A stretch of DNA of 64,000 nucleotides from Roseovarius carneus (GTDB taxonomy: Bacteria > Pseudomonadota > Alphaproteobacteria > Rhodobacterales > Rhodobacteraceae): NCBI RefSeq assembly GCF_020141465.1, contig NZ_JAHSPD010000001.1, positions 372,001-436,000 of the forward strand. The letters are read 5' to 3'. Of the stretch, positions 27,794 to 36,872 are shown piece after piece. The notes beneath the pieces were generated by a model. That model had not been told where the DNA came from and ran no database searches. It saw only the letters and a list, made by a program, of their open reading frames with translations. A program made the position numbers and the translations under genes. Within the stretch, counting starts at the first letter, position 1. Each line of letters starts with the position of its first letter.

Positions 27794-28548
27794 CCTCGCG
27801 CGCGCTGCAAAGGCTGTCTTGGATGGGCCAGAGGGCCGAAATCTGACGGCCGCGCCACATGCGGGAAGAGCGCCATAAACTGATCAAAATGCTGATATGG
27901 CAGGGTGTTCTCGAACCCCGGTCCGGGGTGGAACGTCTCCATCGCAAGCCCTGCAGCCGTCACGGTTGCATGGCGGCGCAGCGCAATATGGTAAAGCTGC
28001 ACGGCGCTTGGCGGGCGCAATTCAATCACCTGCATCCCATCCAGCATATCGCGCACCGGGCGCAGGACCTGCTCTGCCATGCCGGGAATGCGCTGCAAAA
28101 TCCGCGCGCCGGGGCCGGTCATCAAATCCGACAAGGGCCGTCCCAACCCGAGGGCCGCAGATGTGATCCGCGTGAGGCTCGGGCCCTCCCGCTCGGCCGG
28201 GCGCAACGTGATGCTCCCCACCCACATCAGGGGCGAGGGGCCGCGCTCATTGGTGATGATCTTGTCGCCGGGCAAAAGGTCCTCTACGGCTACCGGGCCC
28301 GAGGCTGTGGCGATCAGCGTGCCGCGCGCAAACGCGGTAAATGCCGCCTGAAAAAGCGGCAGATCGGGGGCCACTTGCCTGAGCTGGCAAATCTCGCCCA
28401 TGCGGCCCAGATAGGAGATGTCATAGGCTTGTTTGGGATAGTCATCAGCCGTGCGCCGGAGCAGATGCTCGTCCATGCGCGGGTCGGCTAAGGCCGAGCC
28501 AGCCTGCACCGGGTTCAGGAAATTCAACGCCGAGGGGGTATAGACCAT
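27790..28548 (-). CDS. Hint-domain protein
   Basis: Protein of 252 residues (256 if GTG 28560 is used). After about 90 residues it has a Hedgehog/intein-type N-terminal motif: RGTLIATASGPVAVEDLLPGD, then ITNERGPSPLMWVGSITL, with Thr replacing the Cys normally found at the splice junction. A region LVPVRDM-like with HIALRRHATVTAAGLAMETFHPG closes the fold. Such Hint proteins are common in Rhodobacteraceae and are often joined to RTX proteins; this one stands alone and has no clear extein. Whether it is catalytically active is doubtful without Cys1. Confidence 0.75.
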   Translation of the reverse strand: MVYTPSALNFLNPVQAGSALADPRMDEHLLRRTADDYPKQAYDISYLGRMGEICQLRQVAPDLPLFQAAFTAFARGTLIATASGPVAVEDLLPGDKIITNERGPSPLMWVGSITLRPAEREGPSLTRITSAALGLGRPLSDLMTGPGARILQRIPGMAEQVLRPVRDMLDGMQVIELRPPSAVQLYHIALRRHATVTAAGLAMETFHPGPGFENTLPYQHFDQFMALFPHVARPSDFGPLAHPRQPLQRARG

Positions 28549-28837
28549 TGTCACAAACACTTATTCTACAAGCTATCACAACCGCGCCGGCCCCCACCGA
28601 CAACGACAATTGGACATCTATCGTCTTCAATTAAACGACGGCATAACGCTCCGCCATTGATTACTTCGCACCACTTCCCGTGGGGTCTAGCTGCCAATTG
28701 CATCGCTCCCCGATTGCACCATCAACTTGGCGTCTCCCTCAGTCTCTCATGCCGCCCGCCGCATGTATCGCGGGCCTGCGTCCCAATGTCTTCTCATATG
28801 CCGTCGCGCGCCCCAAATATTGCAGGCCACGCGCGGG

Positions 28838-28999
28838 TCAGGCTGTTTTCAGTGCCGCCGATTGCACATCAGGCCCAGCCCGGCGCAGCACCAAAGCGCG
28901 CCGCTTGCCGCGTTGAAACGGCAGGGTAAGCAGGTCCCCTTCGGCTGCTTTCAGAGCCGAGGCCATCCAACGTGGCTGCTTTTTTATTGTCGCATTCAT
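28838..28999 (-). CDS. Small basic protein, 53 residues
   Basis: A short minus-strand gene in an otherwise empty gap. ATG at 28999 has AGAGG 8-12 bp upstream. The product begins MNATIKKQPRWMASAL and contains DLLTLPFQRGKRRAL; it is Lys/Arg-rich with no membrane segment. The Trp and the LPFQRGKRR block resemble short basic proteins I associate with this bacterial group, but I cannot check. No partner gene is adjacent, and the function is unknown. Confidence 0.55.
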   Translation of the reverse strand: MNATIKKQPRWMASALKAAEGDLLTLPFQRGKRRALVLRRAGPDVQSAALKTA

Positions 29000-29272
29000 T
29001 GTCGTTAATCCTCTTTTGCGGGCCGGTTGATCCGACGCGGCAATATCTGCTGAGGATCAATTTGCCTGCGCTTTTGGGCAGGAATGGGCCGGGGGTGGGG
29101 CTATTTCCGCACAAATCGGCAACAAGATGGCCACGATTGCCCGATCGCTTCTAAGCTTAGGAAACAAAGGCTTTAGATTGCTAACGACCTACATGCAGAG
29201 GCAAGAACGGCAGTAATCTGGGCAAAGCTGTGGCCAGCAACGGGCAAAAAGCCCCCTATCTGCGCAGACACC
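29000..29272. other. Gap without recognised gene
   Basis: This gap and the one at 28561-28837 flank the 53-residue gene. I see no further reading frame with a ribosome site, no tRNA and no member of the TATTT-CAAGAAGAAG repeat. The 29000-29060 part is likely to hold the promoter of the small gene. GGGCAAAAAGCCC at about 29241-29254 is a short hairpin near the end of pgeF, without a T-run. Confidence 0.4.
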
Positions 29273-30028
29273 TCAAAGCGTGATCGACGCGATCAGACGT
29301 CCGTAATCCGCCTCGCCCAGATGGGTTGCCCGGCGGTAGGAGTAGAACCGACCCTCATCACCATAAGTGCAATGGCGGGTCCATTCAGCGCGGCCAACCC
29401 CAGCGGCGCGCAGGCGTGACAGGCCAAAGCCCGCCAGATCAAAGAGCATCCGGTCGCCCTCTCCATTTGCGAAAAACTGCGCGTGGGCCGGATCGTCGAC
29501 CATGAAGCTGTCAAGAAATTCCGGACCGACCTCGTAATTGGCCTGCGCGATGCACGGGCCGATGACGGCGCGAATCTGGTCGCGCGCGGCACCCAAGCCC
29601 ACCATCGCCTCCACCGCCGCCTCAAGCACACCCTCCAGCGCCCCGCGCCAGCCCGCATGGGCCGCACCTATCACACCCGCCTCAGGGTCGGCGAAAAGAA
29701 CCGGCTGACAATCAGCCGTGAGGATGCCCAACGCCACGCCCGGCGTAGCCGTCACCATCGCATCCGCCTTTGGCCGCGCCTCCAAAGGGCCGTCCACGAC
29801 CACGGCTGTGGCCGAATGGACCTGGTGCAGCGTCAGCAGATGATCGGGCGCCACCTGCATCGCTTGCGCCACACGGGCGCGGTTAATGGCCACGATCTCG
29901 GCCTGATCCGAGCTGCCTACACCGCAATTGAGACCCTTGAATATGCCTGAAGACGCACCGCCCTTGCGGGTAAAAAACCCGTGACGCAGCGGGGCAAGGG
30001 CATCGGCGGTGAGAATCTCCAGCGTCAT
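29273..30028 (-). CDS. pgeF: PgeF/YfiH family purine nucleoside phosphorylase (laccase-domain)
   Basis: Protein of 251 residues in the multi-copper-polyphenol-oxidase/YfiH family, now known to act on purine nucleosides and sometimes linked to peptidoglycan editing. The zinc site is seen as His in TLHQVHSATA, Cys in TADCQPVLF and His in GAAHAGWRGALEG. Last gene of the lgt-midA-pgeF operon, with a 4-bp overlap to midA. Confidence 0.9.
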   Translation of the reverse strand: MTLEILTADALAPLRHGFFTRKGGASSGIFKGLNCGVGSSDQAEIVAINRARVAQAMQVAPDHLLTLHQVHSATAVVVDGPLEARPKADAMVTATPGVALGILTADCQPVLFADPEAGVIGAAHAGWRGALEGVLEAAVEAMVGLGAARDQIRAVIGPCIAQANYEVGPEFLDSFMVDDPAHAQFFANGEGDRMLFDLAGFGLSRLRAAGVGRAEWTRHCTYGDEGRFYSYRRATHLGEADYGRLIASITL

Positions 30029-31083
30029 GGCTCAAGCCCCGGTGGCGGCGCGGCACCTTCAGGATAAAGGCCCATCACTTTGAAGAGGGTTCCCATTTCC
30101 GCAGGGTGCGTCAAGCGCCGATGTGCCGCGATATGCCCCTCAAGCGCCGTACCGCTGAGCTTTGCCGCCAAAGCCTCGGCCCGCGCGGTGATCCCGAGAC
30201 GCTCCAAAAACACGCCCTGCGGGGTGAGGCGGGTGTGGCGCGCAGGCGAGGACGCAAGGGCCAGCGCCTCGAAATCCACATGCGCGGTCAGATCCGCCTG
30301 CCCCGGTGCGGCAAAGGGATCAACGGAAGCATGACCGCTCAGCGCCTGAAACGTATCGCCCAGAGACCGCCAGTCGCCGTAATCAATCAGCAGTGCAGCC
30401 CCGCCATGGTCCGCGATGCGCGCGCCCAGCCCACCCGCAACCTCGCAAGCGGCAGAGGCCAGTTCCACCACATCTCCGTCCCGCATATCCGTTAGCCGAT
30501 GCGCGAGCGCCGCAACAGGGCCGGGCGGACCGAGGCCAAAGCCCAGCGCCCCTCCGGTCAGGCCCACGCGCCGCTCGCACCAGCCCAGCCCCCGCCGCTC
30601 AAACTGCCGAATGGGCAGCGCATCAAAAAACTCGTTTGCGATGGCAAAGATCGGCATCTGCGGCACTGTGGCGAGGTCGGTGTGATGCGCGCATGTGCCA
30701 ACCCGCGCGTGCTGCGCCGCCCGCAGCACCGGGGACGCCTCGATCAGATGCAGCTCGGCGGCCTCGGCAAAGCCCGGCACGCTGCGTGTGGCCCTGAGGA
30801 TATCGGCCATCAACGTGCCCCGGCCCGGCCCAAGCTCCACCAGCGCAAACCGCGCCGGCGCGCCCTGATCGAGCCACGCATGCGCCAGGGACAATCCGAT
30901 AAGCTCACCGAACATCTGGCTGATTTCCGGTGCTGTGATAAAATCCCCCGCCGCGCCAAAGGGGTCACGCGTGGCATAATATCCGTGCGCGGGGTGCAGG
31001 AGGCACAAGGCCATATACTCGGCAAGCGTGATTGGCCCGCCCGCCTCAATCTGGGCCGCGATTTGCGTGCCCAGAGGTGTCAT
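30025..31083 (-). CDS. SAM-dependent methyltransferase, MidA/NDUFAF7 family
   Basis: Class I methyltransferase of 352 residues related to mitochondrial NDUFAF7, which methylates an arginine of a complex I subunit. Family marks are [22 protein letters not shown] near residue 35, the SAM loop [18 protein letters not shown] near 80 and [13 protein letters not shown] near 150. ATG at 31083 overlaps the lgt stop; an in-frame upstream start would lie within lgt. The bacterial substrate is inferred from the eukaryotic homologue. Confidence 0.88.
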   Translation of the reverse strand: MTPLGTQIAAQIEAGGPITLAEYMALCLLHPAHGYYATRDPFGAAGDFITAPEISQMFGELIGLSLAHAWLDQGAPARFALVELGPGRGTLMADILRATRSVPGFAEAAELHLIEASPVLRAAQHARVGTCAHHTDLATVPQMPIFAIANEFFDALPIRQFERRGLGWCERRVGLTGGALGFGLGPPGPVAALAHRLTDMRDGDVVELASAACEVAGGLGARIADHGGAALLIDYGDWRSLGDTFQALSGHASVDPFAAPGQADLTAHVDFEALALASSPARHTRLTPQGVFLERLGITARAEALAAKLSGTALEGHIAAHRRLTHPAEMGTLFKVMGLYPEGAAPPPGLEP

Positions 31084-31967
31084 GCCGGGCGCGACCGCGC
31101 GTAGAGGATCACGACCAGCCCCACGCCGATCATCGGCAGCGACAGGATCTGCCCCATGCTGAGCCCCGCCCCGCCAAATTGCAGCGCATAGCCCAGCGGA
31201 TTGTCCTGCGTGATGAACTGCGCATCGGCCTGCCGGTAGAACTCCACAAAGAAGCGCGACGCACCATAGCCGAGGAGAAACAGCCCCGAGATCAACCCCG
31301 GCCAACGCAGCGCGCCGCGCATATAGACAAGGAAAATCAGCAAGCCTCCGAGCAAAAGCCCCTCAAGCCCGGCCTCATAAAGTTGTGACGGATGGCGCGC
31401 GCACAGGCCCGGAACAAAATCTGCGCAATCCTGCGCAGCCTGACCGGGAAAGATCACGCCCCATGGCACATCTGTCGGACGGCCCCAAAGCTCTGCGTTG
31501 ATGAAATTGGCAAGCCGCCCGAGCATCACCCCGATGGGTGCCACCATACACATCATATCAGCGACCCAGAGTGGGCGCAGACCATGCCGCCACGCGAAAA
31601 GGTAATTGACCACCACAACGCCCAGAAGCCCACCATGAAAGGACATGCCGCCCTGCCACACCATCAATATCTCAGACGGGTTGGCGAGGTAATATCCCGG
31701 CTGGTAAAAAATCACAAAGCCGAGCCGCCCGCCAAGGATCACGCCCAGAACCACCCATGTCAACAAATCCTCGACTTGGCCCGGCGTCATCACCGGATCC
31801 TGAGGCCAAAGCTGGGACCGCCGCACGGTCCGCACAATCAGCCGCCAGCCCAGAACGATCCCCACGATATAGGCCATCGCATACCAGCGCAGCGCGACCT
31901 CCATCCCAAAAAGTGAGAAGGAGACAATTTCGGGCGAGAGCGGGGGAAAGGGAATGGCTGCCAGCAT
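31080..31967 (-). CDS. lgt: Prolipoprotein diacylglyceryl transferase
   Basis: Inner-membrane enzyme that moves a diacylglyceryl group onto the lipobox Cys of prolipoproteins. It has 295 residues and about seven membrane helices. The family signature [17 protein letters not shown] and the conserved SFHGGLLGV are present, as is [12 protein letters not shown] near the end. ATG 31967 begins the usual N-terminus ([14 protein letters not shown]). It heads the operon with midA and pgeF and is divergent from ubiK. Confidence 0.95.
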   Translation of the reverse strand: MLAAIPFPPLSPEIVSFSLFGMEVALRWYAMAYIVGIVLGWRLIVRTVRRSQLWPQDPVMTPGQVEDLLTWVVLGVILGGRLGFVIFYQPGYYLANPSEILMVWQGGMSFHGGLLGVVVVNYLFAWRHGLRPLWVADMMCMVAPIGVMLGRLANFINAELWGRPTDVPWGVIFPGQAAQDCADFVPGLCARHPSQLYEAGLEGLLLGGLLIFLVYMRGALRWPGLISGLFLLGYGASRFFVEFYRQADAQFITQDNPLGYALQFGGAGLSMGQILSLPMIGVGLVVILYARSRPA

Positions 31968-32064
31968 GCTCGCATCTGTCACCGCCCCCCAATGGGAAGT
32001 CAACCTTGAGATGCCCGGCCACCTGCCCCATATACAAGGAAAGCAAAACGCCAAAGGATGCCCC

Positions 32065-32313
32065 ATGCAAAGCCGCAACAAAGTGCTCGACGATATCTCG
32101 CAACTGATGACCAACGCGATGGGCGTAGCGCAAGGCGCCAAGCAAGAGGCCGAGACGGCCATGTCGTCAATGATGGACCGCTGGCTTGCGGATCGTGATT
32201 TCGTCACGCGCGAGGAGTTTGATGCCGTGCGCGCGATGGCCCAAAAAGCGCGCGAAGAGAACGCCGCACTGATGGCGCGGATCGAGGCGCTGGAAGGCTC
32301 CAAAAAGGGCTGA
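32065..32313 (+). CDS. ubiK: Ubiquinone biosynthesis accessory factor UbiK (BMFP family)
   Basis: Small protein of 82 residues. The N-terminal half ([19 protein letters not shown]) is amphipathic and the C-terminal half ([20 protein letters not shown] to the end) is a coiled coil of the BMFP type. Members support the aerobic ubiquinone-making complex and associate with membranes. ATG 32065 follows AAGGA. Divergent from lgt. Confidence 0.85.
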   Translation: MQSRNKVLDDISQLMTNAMGVAQGAKQEAETAMSSMMDRWLADRDFVTREEFDAVRAMAQKAREENAALMARIEALEGSKKG

Positions 32314-32365
32314 GCTTACGTTAACCCTTTGCCAATTGAGGGATGACAAACCGCCCCCCGCGCCC

Positions 32366-32380
32366 TTAATATTTCATTAA
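32366..32380. promoter_or_regulatory. CtrA-type site TTAA-N7-TTAA
   Basis: TTAATATTTCATTAA is a perfect full CtrA motif (two TTAA halves separated by 7 bases, the second followed by C). It lies about 63-77 bp before the small gene at 32443, a position suited to control of its promoter. CtrA is the alphaproteobacterial cell-cycle and motility regulator. Confidence 0.5.
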
Positions 32381-32442
32381 CTTTGGTGAATGGCGTGCAT
32401 GCATATCGGGCGTTCCCGTGCCGCACGTCAGGTGTGGTACGA

Positions 32443-32664
32443 GTGAAGAAATCAATGGCCTCAGCCAGCGCCGAGAGGCTCGACAACCTTCGCAAAGGCG
32501 TGGCCAAAGTCCGCGCCCTGAGGGTCATCATACGCAACGCGCCCAACCAGCTGCGACGCGACGCGGCTATAATCACCTTCACCGGGACCCTTGACGCAAT
32601 CCTTGAGGATCTTATCGCGCTCGAAGATGCGGGCGCGCTCAGCGCTCTGGATGATGCCGATTAA
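32443..32664 (+). CDS. Small conserved-looking protein of unknown function
   Basis: Short gene of 73 residues from GTG 32443, or 69 from ATG 32455 (GAAG 6 bp before). The product has a basic first half (SAERLDNLRKGVAKVRALR) and an acidic helical end (LEDLIALEDAGALSALDD). No family recognised. Reasons to accept it are the plausible codon use, a CtrA-type site upstream, and its place in a + strand series between ubiK and the ybjN-like gene. No membrane segment or signal peptide. Confidence 0.55.
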   Translation: MKKSMASASAERLDNLRKGVAKVRALRVIIRNAPNQLRRDAAIITFTGTLDAILEDLIALEDAGALSALDDAD

Positions 32665-32713
32665 CCCGCCACAGCGTCAACCATTGGGCGCATATAGACA
32701 ACCAAGGCAGAGC

Positions 32714-32749
32714 ATCCACAACTTATTGCGGTTATCCACAACTTATTGC
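32714..32749 (+). repeat. 16-bp tandem direct repeat containing a DnaA box
   Basis: ATCCACAACTTATTGC occurs at 32714-32729 and again at 32734-32749, exactly 20 bp apart. The second copy is preceded by TT and so gives TTATCCACA, the high-affinity DnaA box; the first reads GCATCCACA. The pair lies in the 216-bp gap before the ybjN-like gene. Confidence 0.6.
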
Positions 32750-32880
32750 TTTACAGCGCGAATCGGGTGGCGCACCATGTAAAGCAAGGGACGGGGGATA
32801 AGCTTCCGCCCATCGAGCAGGCATCTGGCACCGCAGGACCAAACCGGACCTCGGGCGCCATGAAAACACGAGGTGGCACC

Positions 32881-33381
32881 ATGGCACTCTCCGAGCAATA
32901 TCTCACCGACGACATTCACCCCATTGATATTGTTGAGCATCTTGCCCAGCATAATGAGTGGGATTTCGACCGGATCGGCGATGATCAGATCGCCATGGCG
33001 GTCGAGGGCAAATGGCGGACATATTCCATCACACTCGCATGGTCAGGCTTTGACGAAACGCTGCGGATGATCTGCACCTTTGATATGGACCCTCCGGCGG
33101 ATAAAATGCCCGCGCTCTACAATATTCTCAACGATGTGAATGATCGCTGCTGGGCGGGGGCGTTCACCTATTGGGGCGAGCAAAAACTGATGGTTTACCG
33201 CTATGGCCTCGTCCTGGCCGGTGGGCAGGATGCCAGCGCCGAGCAGATCGATACGATGATCGGGGCAGCCGTGGTCAGCGCCGAACGGTACTACCCGGCG
33301 TTTCAGCTTGTCGTCTGGGGCGATCAGGAGCCTGCCGACGCACTTCAGGTCGCCATTGCAGAGGCCTACGGGCGGGCGTAA
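32881..33381 (+). CDS. YbjN-domain protein
   Basis: Protein of 166 residues of the YbjN family, which has a fold like type III secretion chaperones and unclear function. Visible are HPIDIVEHLAQHNEWDFDRIG, ALYNILNDVNDRCWAGAFTYW and KLMVYRYGLVL. ATG 32881 has GAGG 8 bp before it; an in-frame ATG at 32860 is possible. It is followed 35 bp later by proC, so the two may be co-transcribed. Confidence 0.82.
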   Translation: MALSEQYLTDDIHPIDIVEHLAQHNEWDFDRIGDDQIAMAVEGKWRTYSITLAWSGFDETLRMICTFDMDPPADKMPALYNILNDVNDRCWAGAFTYWGEQKLMVYRYGLVLAGGQDASAEQIDTMIGAAVVSAERYYPAFQLVVWGDQEPADALQVAIAEAYGRA

Positions 33382-33416
33382 ACCTCGCCCCCGTAAGGCA
33401 ATCGCGGGGGGATTTC

Positions 33417-34232
33417 ATGGATATGGATTTTGTGGCCAAACGAGGCCTCGTGCTTCTGGGTTGTGGCAAGATGGGCTCTGCCATGCTCGCCGGTTGGCTG
33501 GAGGGCGGGCTGCCTGTGAGCAGCGTCTGGGTGATTGATCCAAACCCGTCGGACTGGTTGCGCGGCACGGGTGTGCACATAGGCGGGGCGCTGCCCGAGG
33601 CTCCTGCCATCGTTCTTATCGCCGTAAAGCCGCAGATGATGGGCGATGCCTTGCCCGCGATCACAAGGATGGGCGGCGGTGAAACGCTCTTTGTTTCCGT
33701 GGCCGCAGGCACCTCTATTGCCGCCTTCGAGACGGCGCTGGGCGCGCAAAGCCCCATCATCCGCGCCATGCCCAACACCCCCGCCGCCGTGGGGCGCGGA
33801 ATCACCGCAATCATCGGCAATGCCCAAAGCAGCGCCGCACAGATGGACCTTGCCGACGCACTTCTCAGCGCTGTGGGGCAGGTCGTGCGGCTTGAGCATG
33901 AGGCGCAAATGGACGCGGTTACAGGCGTTTCGGGCTCCGGCCCGGCATATGTGTTTCACATGATTGAATGTCTGGCCCGCGCGGGCGAGGCTGAGGGGCT
34001 CTCGCCGGATCTCGCCATGCAACTGGCCAAGGCCACAGTGGCGGGCGCAGGCGCGCTGGCAGAGGCGGCGGACGAAAGCCCGGCAGAGCTGCGCGTCAAC
34101 GTCACCTCACCGAATGGCACAACGCAAGCGGGGCTTGAGGTGTTGATGAGCGAGACTGCGGGCCTGCCGCCGCTCATCCAAAACACCGTGGCGGCAGCCG
34201 CGAAAAGAGCACGGGAGCTTTCCAATGGCTGA
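33417..34232 (+). CDS. proC: Pyrroline-5-carboxylate reductase
   Basis: Last step of proline synthesis: reduces 1-pyrroline-5-carboxylate with NAD(P)H. It has 271 residues. The Rossmann motif VLLGCGKMGSAMLAGW is at residue 11, the middle has IRAMPNTPAAVGRG, and the family signature at the C-terminal helical domain is VTSPNGTTQAGLEVL. It overlaps csaA by 8 bp. Confidence 0.95.
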   Translation: MDMDFVAKRGLVLLGCGKMGSAMLAGWLEGGLPVSSVWVIDPNPSDWLRGTGVHIGGALPEAPAIVLIAVKPQMMGDALPAITRMGGGETLFVSVAAGTSIAAFETALGAQSPIIRAMPNTPAAVGRGITAIIGNAQSSAAQMDLADALLSAVGQVVRLEHEAQMDAVTGVSGSGPAYVFHMIECLARAGEAEGLSPDLAMQLAKATVAGAGALAEAADESPAELRVNVTSPNGTTQAGLEVLMSETAGLPPLIQNTVAAAAKRARELSNG

Positions 34233-34563
34233 GATTACCTTTGACGACTTTCTGGCCGTCGATATCCGCGCGGGCCGCATCACACGGGCCGAGGAATTCC
34301 CCGAAGCGCGCAAGCCCGCCTATAAGCTCTGGATTGATTTCGGCCCCGAAATTGGTGAGCGCAAAAGCTCCGCCCAGATCACCAAGCATTACACGCCCGA
34401 AGGCCTCATCGGCACCCAAGTGATGGGCGTTGTGAACTTCCCACCCCGCCAGATCGGACCGATGCGCTCGGAGGTTCTGGTGCTGGGCCTCGCCGATGCA
34501 AACGGCGATATCGTCCTCATCCGCCCCGATCATAAGGTGCCAAACGGCGAGCGGATGCAGTGA
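34225..34563 (+). CDS. csaA: tRNA-binding CsaA-like protein
   Basis: Protein of 112 residues formed by one OB-fold EMAP/tRNA-binding domain. FDDFLAVDIRAGRI at the N-terminus, SAQITKHYTPEGLIG, and the MRSEVLVLG block are typical. CsaA is described as a secretion-related chaperone and tRNA binder. It overlaps proC by 8 bp and the hydroxyacid dehydrogenase start (GTGA) by 4 bp. Confidence 0.9.
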   Translation: MAEITFDDFLAVDIRAGRITRAEEFPEARKPAYKLWIDFGPEIGERKSSAQITKHYTPEGLIGTQVMGVVNFPPRQIGPMRSEVLVLGLADANGDIVLIRPDHKVPNGERMQ

Positions 34564-35510
34564 TCCGCGTCTTTCTCACCCGCCCCCTGCCCGAGGCCGT
34601 GATCACCGCCGCCGAGGCCGCGTTCGAGGTGGAAATCCGCGACAGCACCGCCGCGATGAAACCGGCGGAGATGCGCGCGGCCTTGGCGCTCTATGATGGG
34701 GTGCTGGCGACGCTGGGTGATACGTTCGACGTGGAGATTTTCGGAGACGCCCCGCACCGCTGCAAGGTCATTTCCAACTTTGGCGTTGGCTACAATCATA
34801 TCGACGCCACTGCCGCCCGCGCCTGCGGGATCACCGTGACCAACACGCCCGGCGCCGTCACTGATGCCACCGCCGATATCGCCATGACCCTGATGTTGAT
34901 GACCGCGCGGCGCGCGGGCGAAGGCGAGCGTATCTTGCGCGCGGGCCGCTGGGACGGCTGGCACCCCACGCAGCTTCTGGGCACGCATGTCACCGGCAAG
35001 ACCGCCGGGATCATCGGCATGGGGCGCATCGGCACGGCTATTGCGCAGCGCTGTCATTACGGCTTCGGAATGGACGTGCTCTACACCGCGCGCTCGGACA
35101 AGGATGTGCCCTTCCCCGCCACCCGGATGGCGCTTTGGGACGTGCTGAGCCGCGCCGATATCACCTTTATCTGCGTGCCCGGCGGGGCCGAGACCTATCA
35201 CATGATCGACGCCGCCGCCCTGAAGCAGATGCCGACCCACGCCCATCTCATCAACATTGCGCGCGGCGATATCATCAGCGAGGCCGCACTGATCGCGGCC
35301 CTGCAAAAGGGAATGATCGCGGGCGCGGGGCTTGATGTCTACGAGCATGAGCCGAAAGTGCCCGAAGCCCTTATTGCCATGGAGAATGTTACCCTCCTTC
35401 CCCATATGGGCACAGGCGCGCTGGAGGTGCGCACACGGATCGGGATGCTGGCCGTCGAGAACCTCAAAACCTTCTTCGAGACGGGCACAGGGCCGCACCT
35501 GGTCAACTGA
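34560..35510 (+). CDS. D-isomer 2-hydroxyacid dehydrogenase (glyoxylate/hydroxypyruvate reductase-like)
   Basis: NAD(P)-dependent enzyme of 316 residues. NAD motif GIIGMGRIGTAIAQR near residue 150, the catalytic Arg in INIARGDIISEAAL, Glu in VYEHEPKVPEAL and His in LLPHMGTGALEVR are all present. Likely reduces glyoxylate or hydroxypyruvate to glycolate or D-glycerate. GTG start overlaps the csaA stop. Exact substrate cannot be told. Confidence 0.9.
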   Translation: MIRVFLTRPLPEAVITAAEAAFEVEIRDSTAAMKPAEMRAALALYDGVLATLGDTFDVEIFGDAPHRCKVISNFGVGYNHIDATAARACGITVTNTPGAVTDATADIAMTLMLMTARRAGEGERILRAGRWDGWHPTQLLGTHVTGKTAGIIGMGRIGTAIAQRCHYGFGMDVLYTARSDKDVPFPATRMALWDVLSRADITFICVPGGAETYHMIDAAALKQMPTHAHLINIARGDIISEAALIAALQKGMIAGAGLDVYEHEPKVPEALIAMENVTLLPHMGTGALEVRTRIGMLAVENLKTFFETGTGPHLVN

Positions 35511-35576
35511 CGCCCGGTTACGCTTGACGCTGCGACACCGGGCGGCGACACCTATCCGCTATTTGGGAGCGCTTCT

Positions 35577-36698
35577 ATGACACCCCCCGCCATCACCGGA
35601 ACCGGCGTTTTTACCCCGCCGCAGGTCATTACCAATGACGAGTTGGTCACCGCGTTCAATGCCTATGCGGACCTTTTCAACACCCGGAACGCCGCCGCAA
35701 TCGACGCAGGGGAATTAGAGGCCAAAGCCCATTCCAGAACCGATTTCATCATCGGCGCGTCAGGGATTCATCAGCGTCACGTAATGGACAAGTCCGGCAT
35801 TCTCGATCCCGAAATCATGCACCCCAGCTTTGCGGCACGCGCTGATGATGCGCCCTCGATGATGGCCGAAATGGCGCTGAGCGCGTGCCACGCAGCGCTG
35901 GCTCAGGCCGGGCGGCGGGCCGACGAGGTTGATCTGATCATCTGTGCGGCATCCAACCATGAGCGCGCCTACCCGGCGATTGCCGTGGAAATACAACAGC
36001 TTCTGGGCGCGGGTGGCTTTGCGTTTGACATGAATGTCGCCTGCTCCTCGGCCACGTTCGGAATACAAGCGGCGGCCGATATGGTGCGCGCAGGCTCCGC
36101 CCACTGCGCCATCGTGGTCAGCCCTGAGATATGCTCAGCCCATCTGGAATGGCGCGACCGCGACTGCCACTTCATCTTCGGGGATGTCTGCACCGCCGCC
36201 GTGATCGAGCCGTCAGAGGCCGCCAAGGGCGCAAAATTCGACATTCTCAGCACGCGCTGCGCCACGCAATTTTCCAACAACATCCGCAACAATAACGGAT
36301 ATCTGCGCCGCAGCCGGGGCCAGATGGAGGACCGCCGCGACATGCAGTTCATGCAAGAGGGGCGGCGCGTCTTCAAAGAAGTGCTGCCCATGGTCAGCAC
36401 CCATATCCACGACCATCTAGAGGACGAACGCATCACGGCGGACGCGCTCAAACGCCTCTGGCTGCACCAAGCGAACAAATCCATGAACGATTTCATTGGC
36501 CGCAAAGTGCTTGGCCGCACGCCCAGTGCCCAAGAACAACCAAATATCCTTCAAGACTACGCGAATACCTCCTCGGCAGGCTCCATCATCGCCTTCTCTA
36601 AATACTCGGACGACCTGCGCTCGGGCGATCTTGGGCTGATCTGCTCCTTTGGGGCGGGATATTCCGTGGGCTCTGTCATCGTGCGGCGGGCGGGGTGA
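35577..36698 (+). CDS. Beta-ketoacyl-ACP synthase III-like protein
   Basis: Thiolase-fold condensing enzyme of 373 residues. The catalytic triad is intact: Cys156 in NVACSSATFG, His in LWLHQANKSMNDF, Asn in ANTSSAGSIIAF. It is about 50 residues longer than FabH, with an insert near the N-terminus (AYADLFNTRNAAAIDAGELEAK). This matches the FabY/long FabH-like group. It may start fatty acid synthesis or make a beta-keto product. Preceded by a 66-bp gap with GGGAGCGCTT before the ATG. Confidence 0.87.
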   Translation: MTPPAITGTGVFTPPQVITNDELVTAFNAYADLFNTRNAAAIDAGELEAKAHSRTDFIIGASGIHQRHVMDKSGILDPEIMHPSFAARADDAPSMMAEMALSACHAALAQAGRRADEVDLIICAASNHERAYPAIAVEIQQLLGAGGFAFDMNVACSSATFGIQAAADMVRAGSAHCAIVVSPEICSAHLEWRDRDCHFIFGDVCTAAVIEPSEAAKGAKFDILSTRCATQFSNNIRNNNGYLRRSRGQMEDRRDMQFMQEGRRVFKEVLPMVSTHIHDHLEDERITADALKRLWLHQANKSMNDFIGRKVLGRTPSAQEQPNILQDYANTSSAGSIIAFSKYSDDLRSGDLGLICSFGAGYSVGSVIVRRAG

Positions 36699-36781
36699 GA
36701 AACACGGACCCCGAGGCATCCGGCACAACCACAGCAATATGCGGGTGTGCGCCGCAAGTGCGATTTAAAAATGACTTTTCC

Positions 36782-36792
36782 CGAGTAACTCG
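36782..36792. promoter_or_regulatory. Palindrome upstream of the CII-like gene
   Basis: CGAGT-A-ACTCG is a perfect inverted repeat with 5-bp arms, set inside CTTTTC ... GAAAAG flanks (about 36775-36803). A second inverted repeat, GGTGC-N7-GCACC, lies at about 36804-36820. Both are 50-100 bp before the gene at 36873 and may be operators in its promoter. Confidence 0.35.
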
Positions 36793-36872
36793 CTAGGTGA
36801 AAAGGTGCATGCAGCGCACCCTTGCAATGCGCGCAGTTTTTTGAAGATAGACGTTTTTTAAGGATATAGTGT

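Noticed and set aside
28561-28837. Possible 90-codon + strand gene at 28657-28929
   Set aside because: No ribosome site and odd composition; the 53-residue minus-strand gene is a better explanation for the coding signal next to it.
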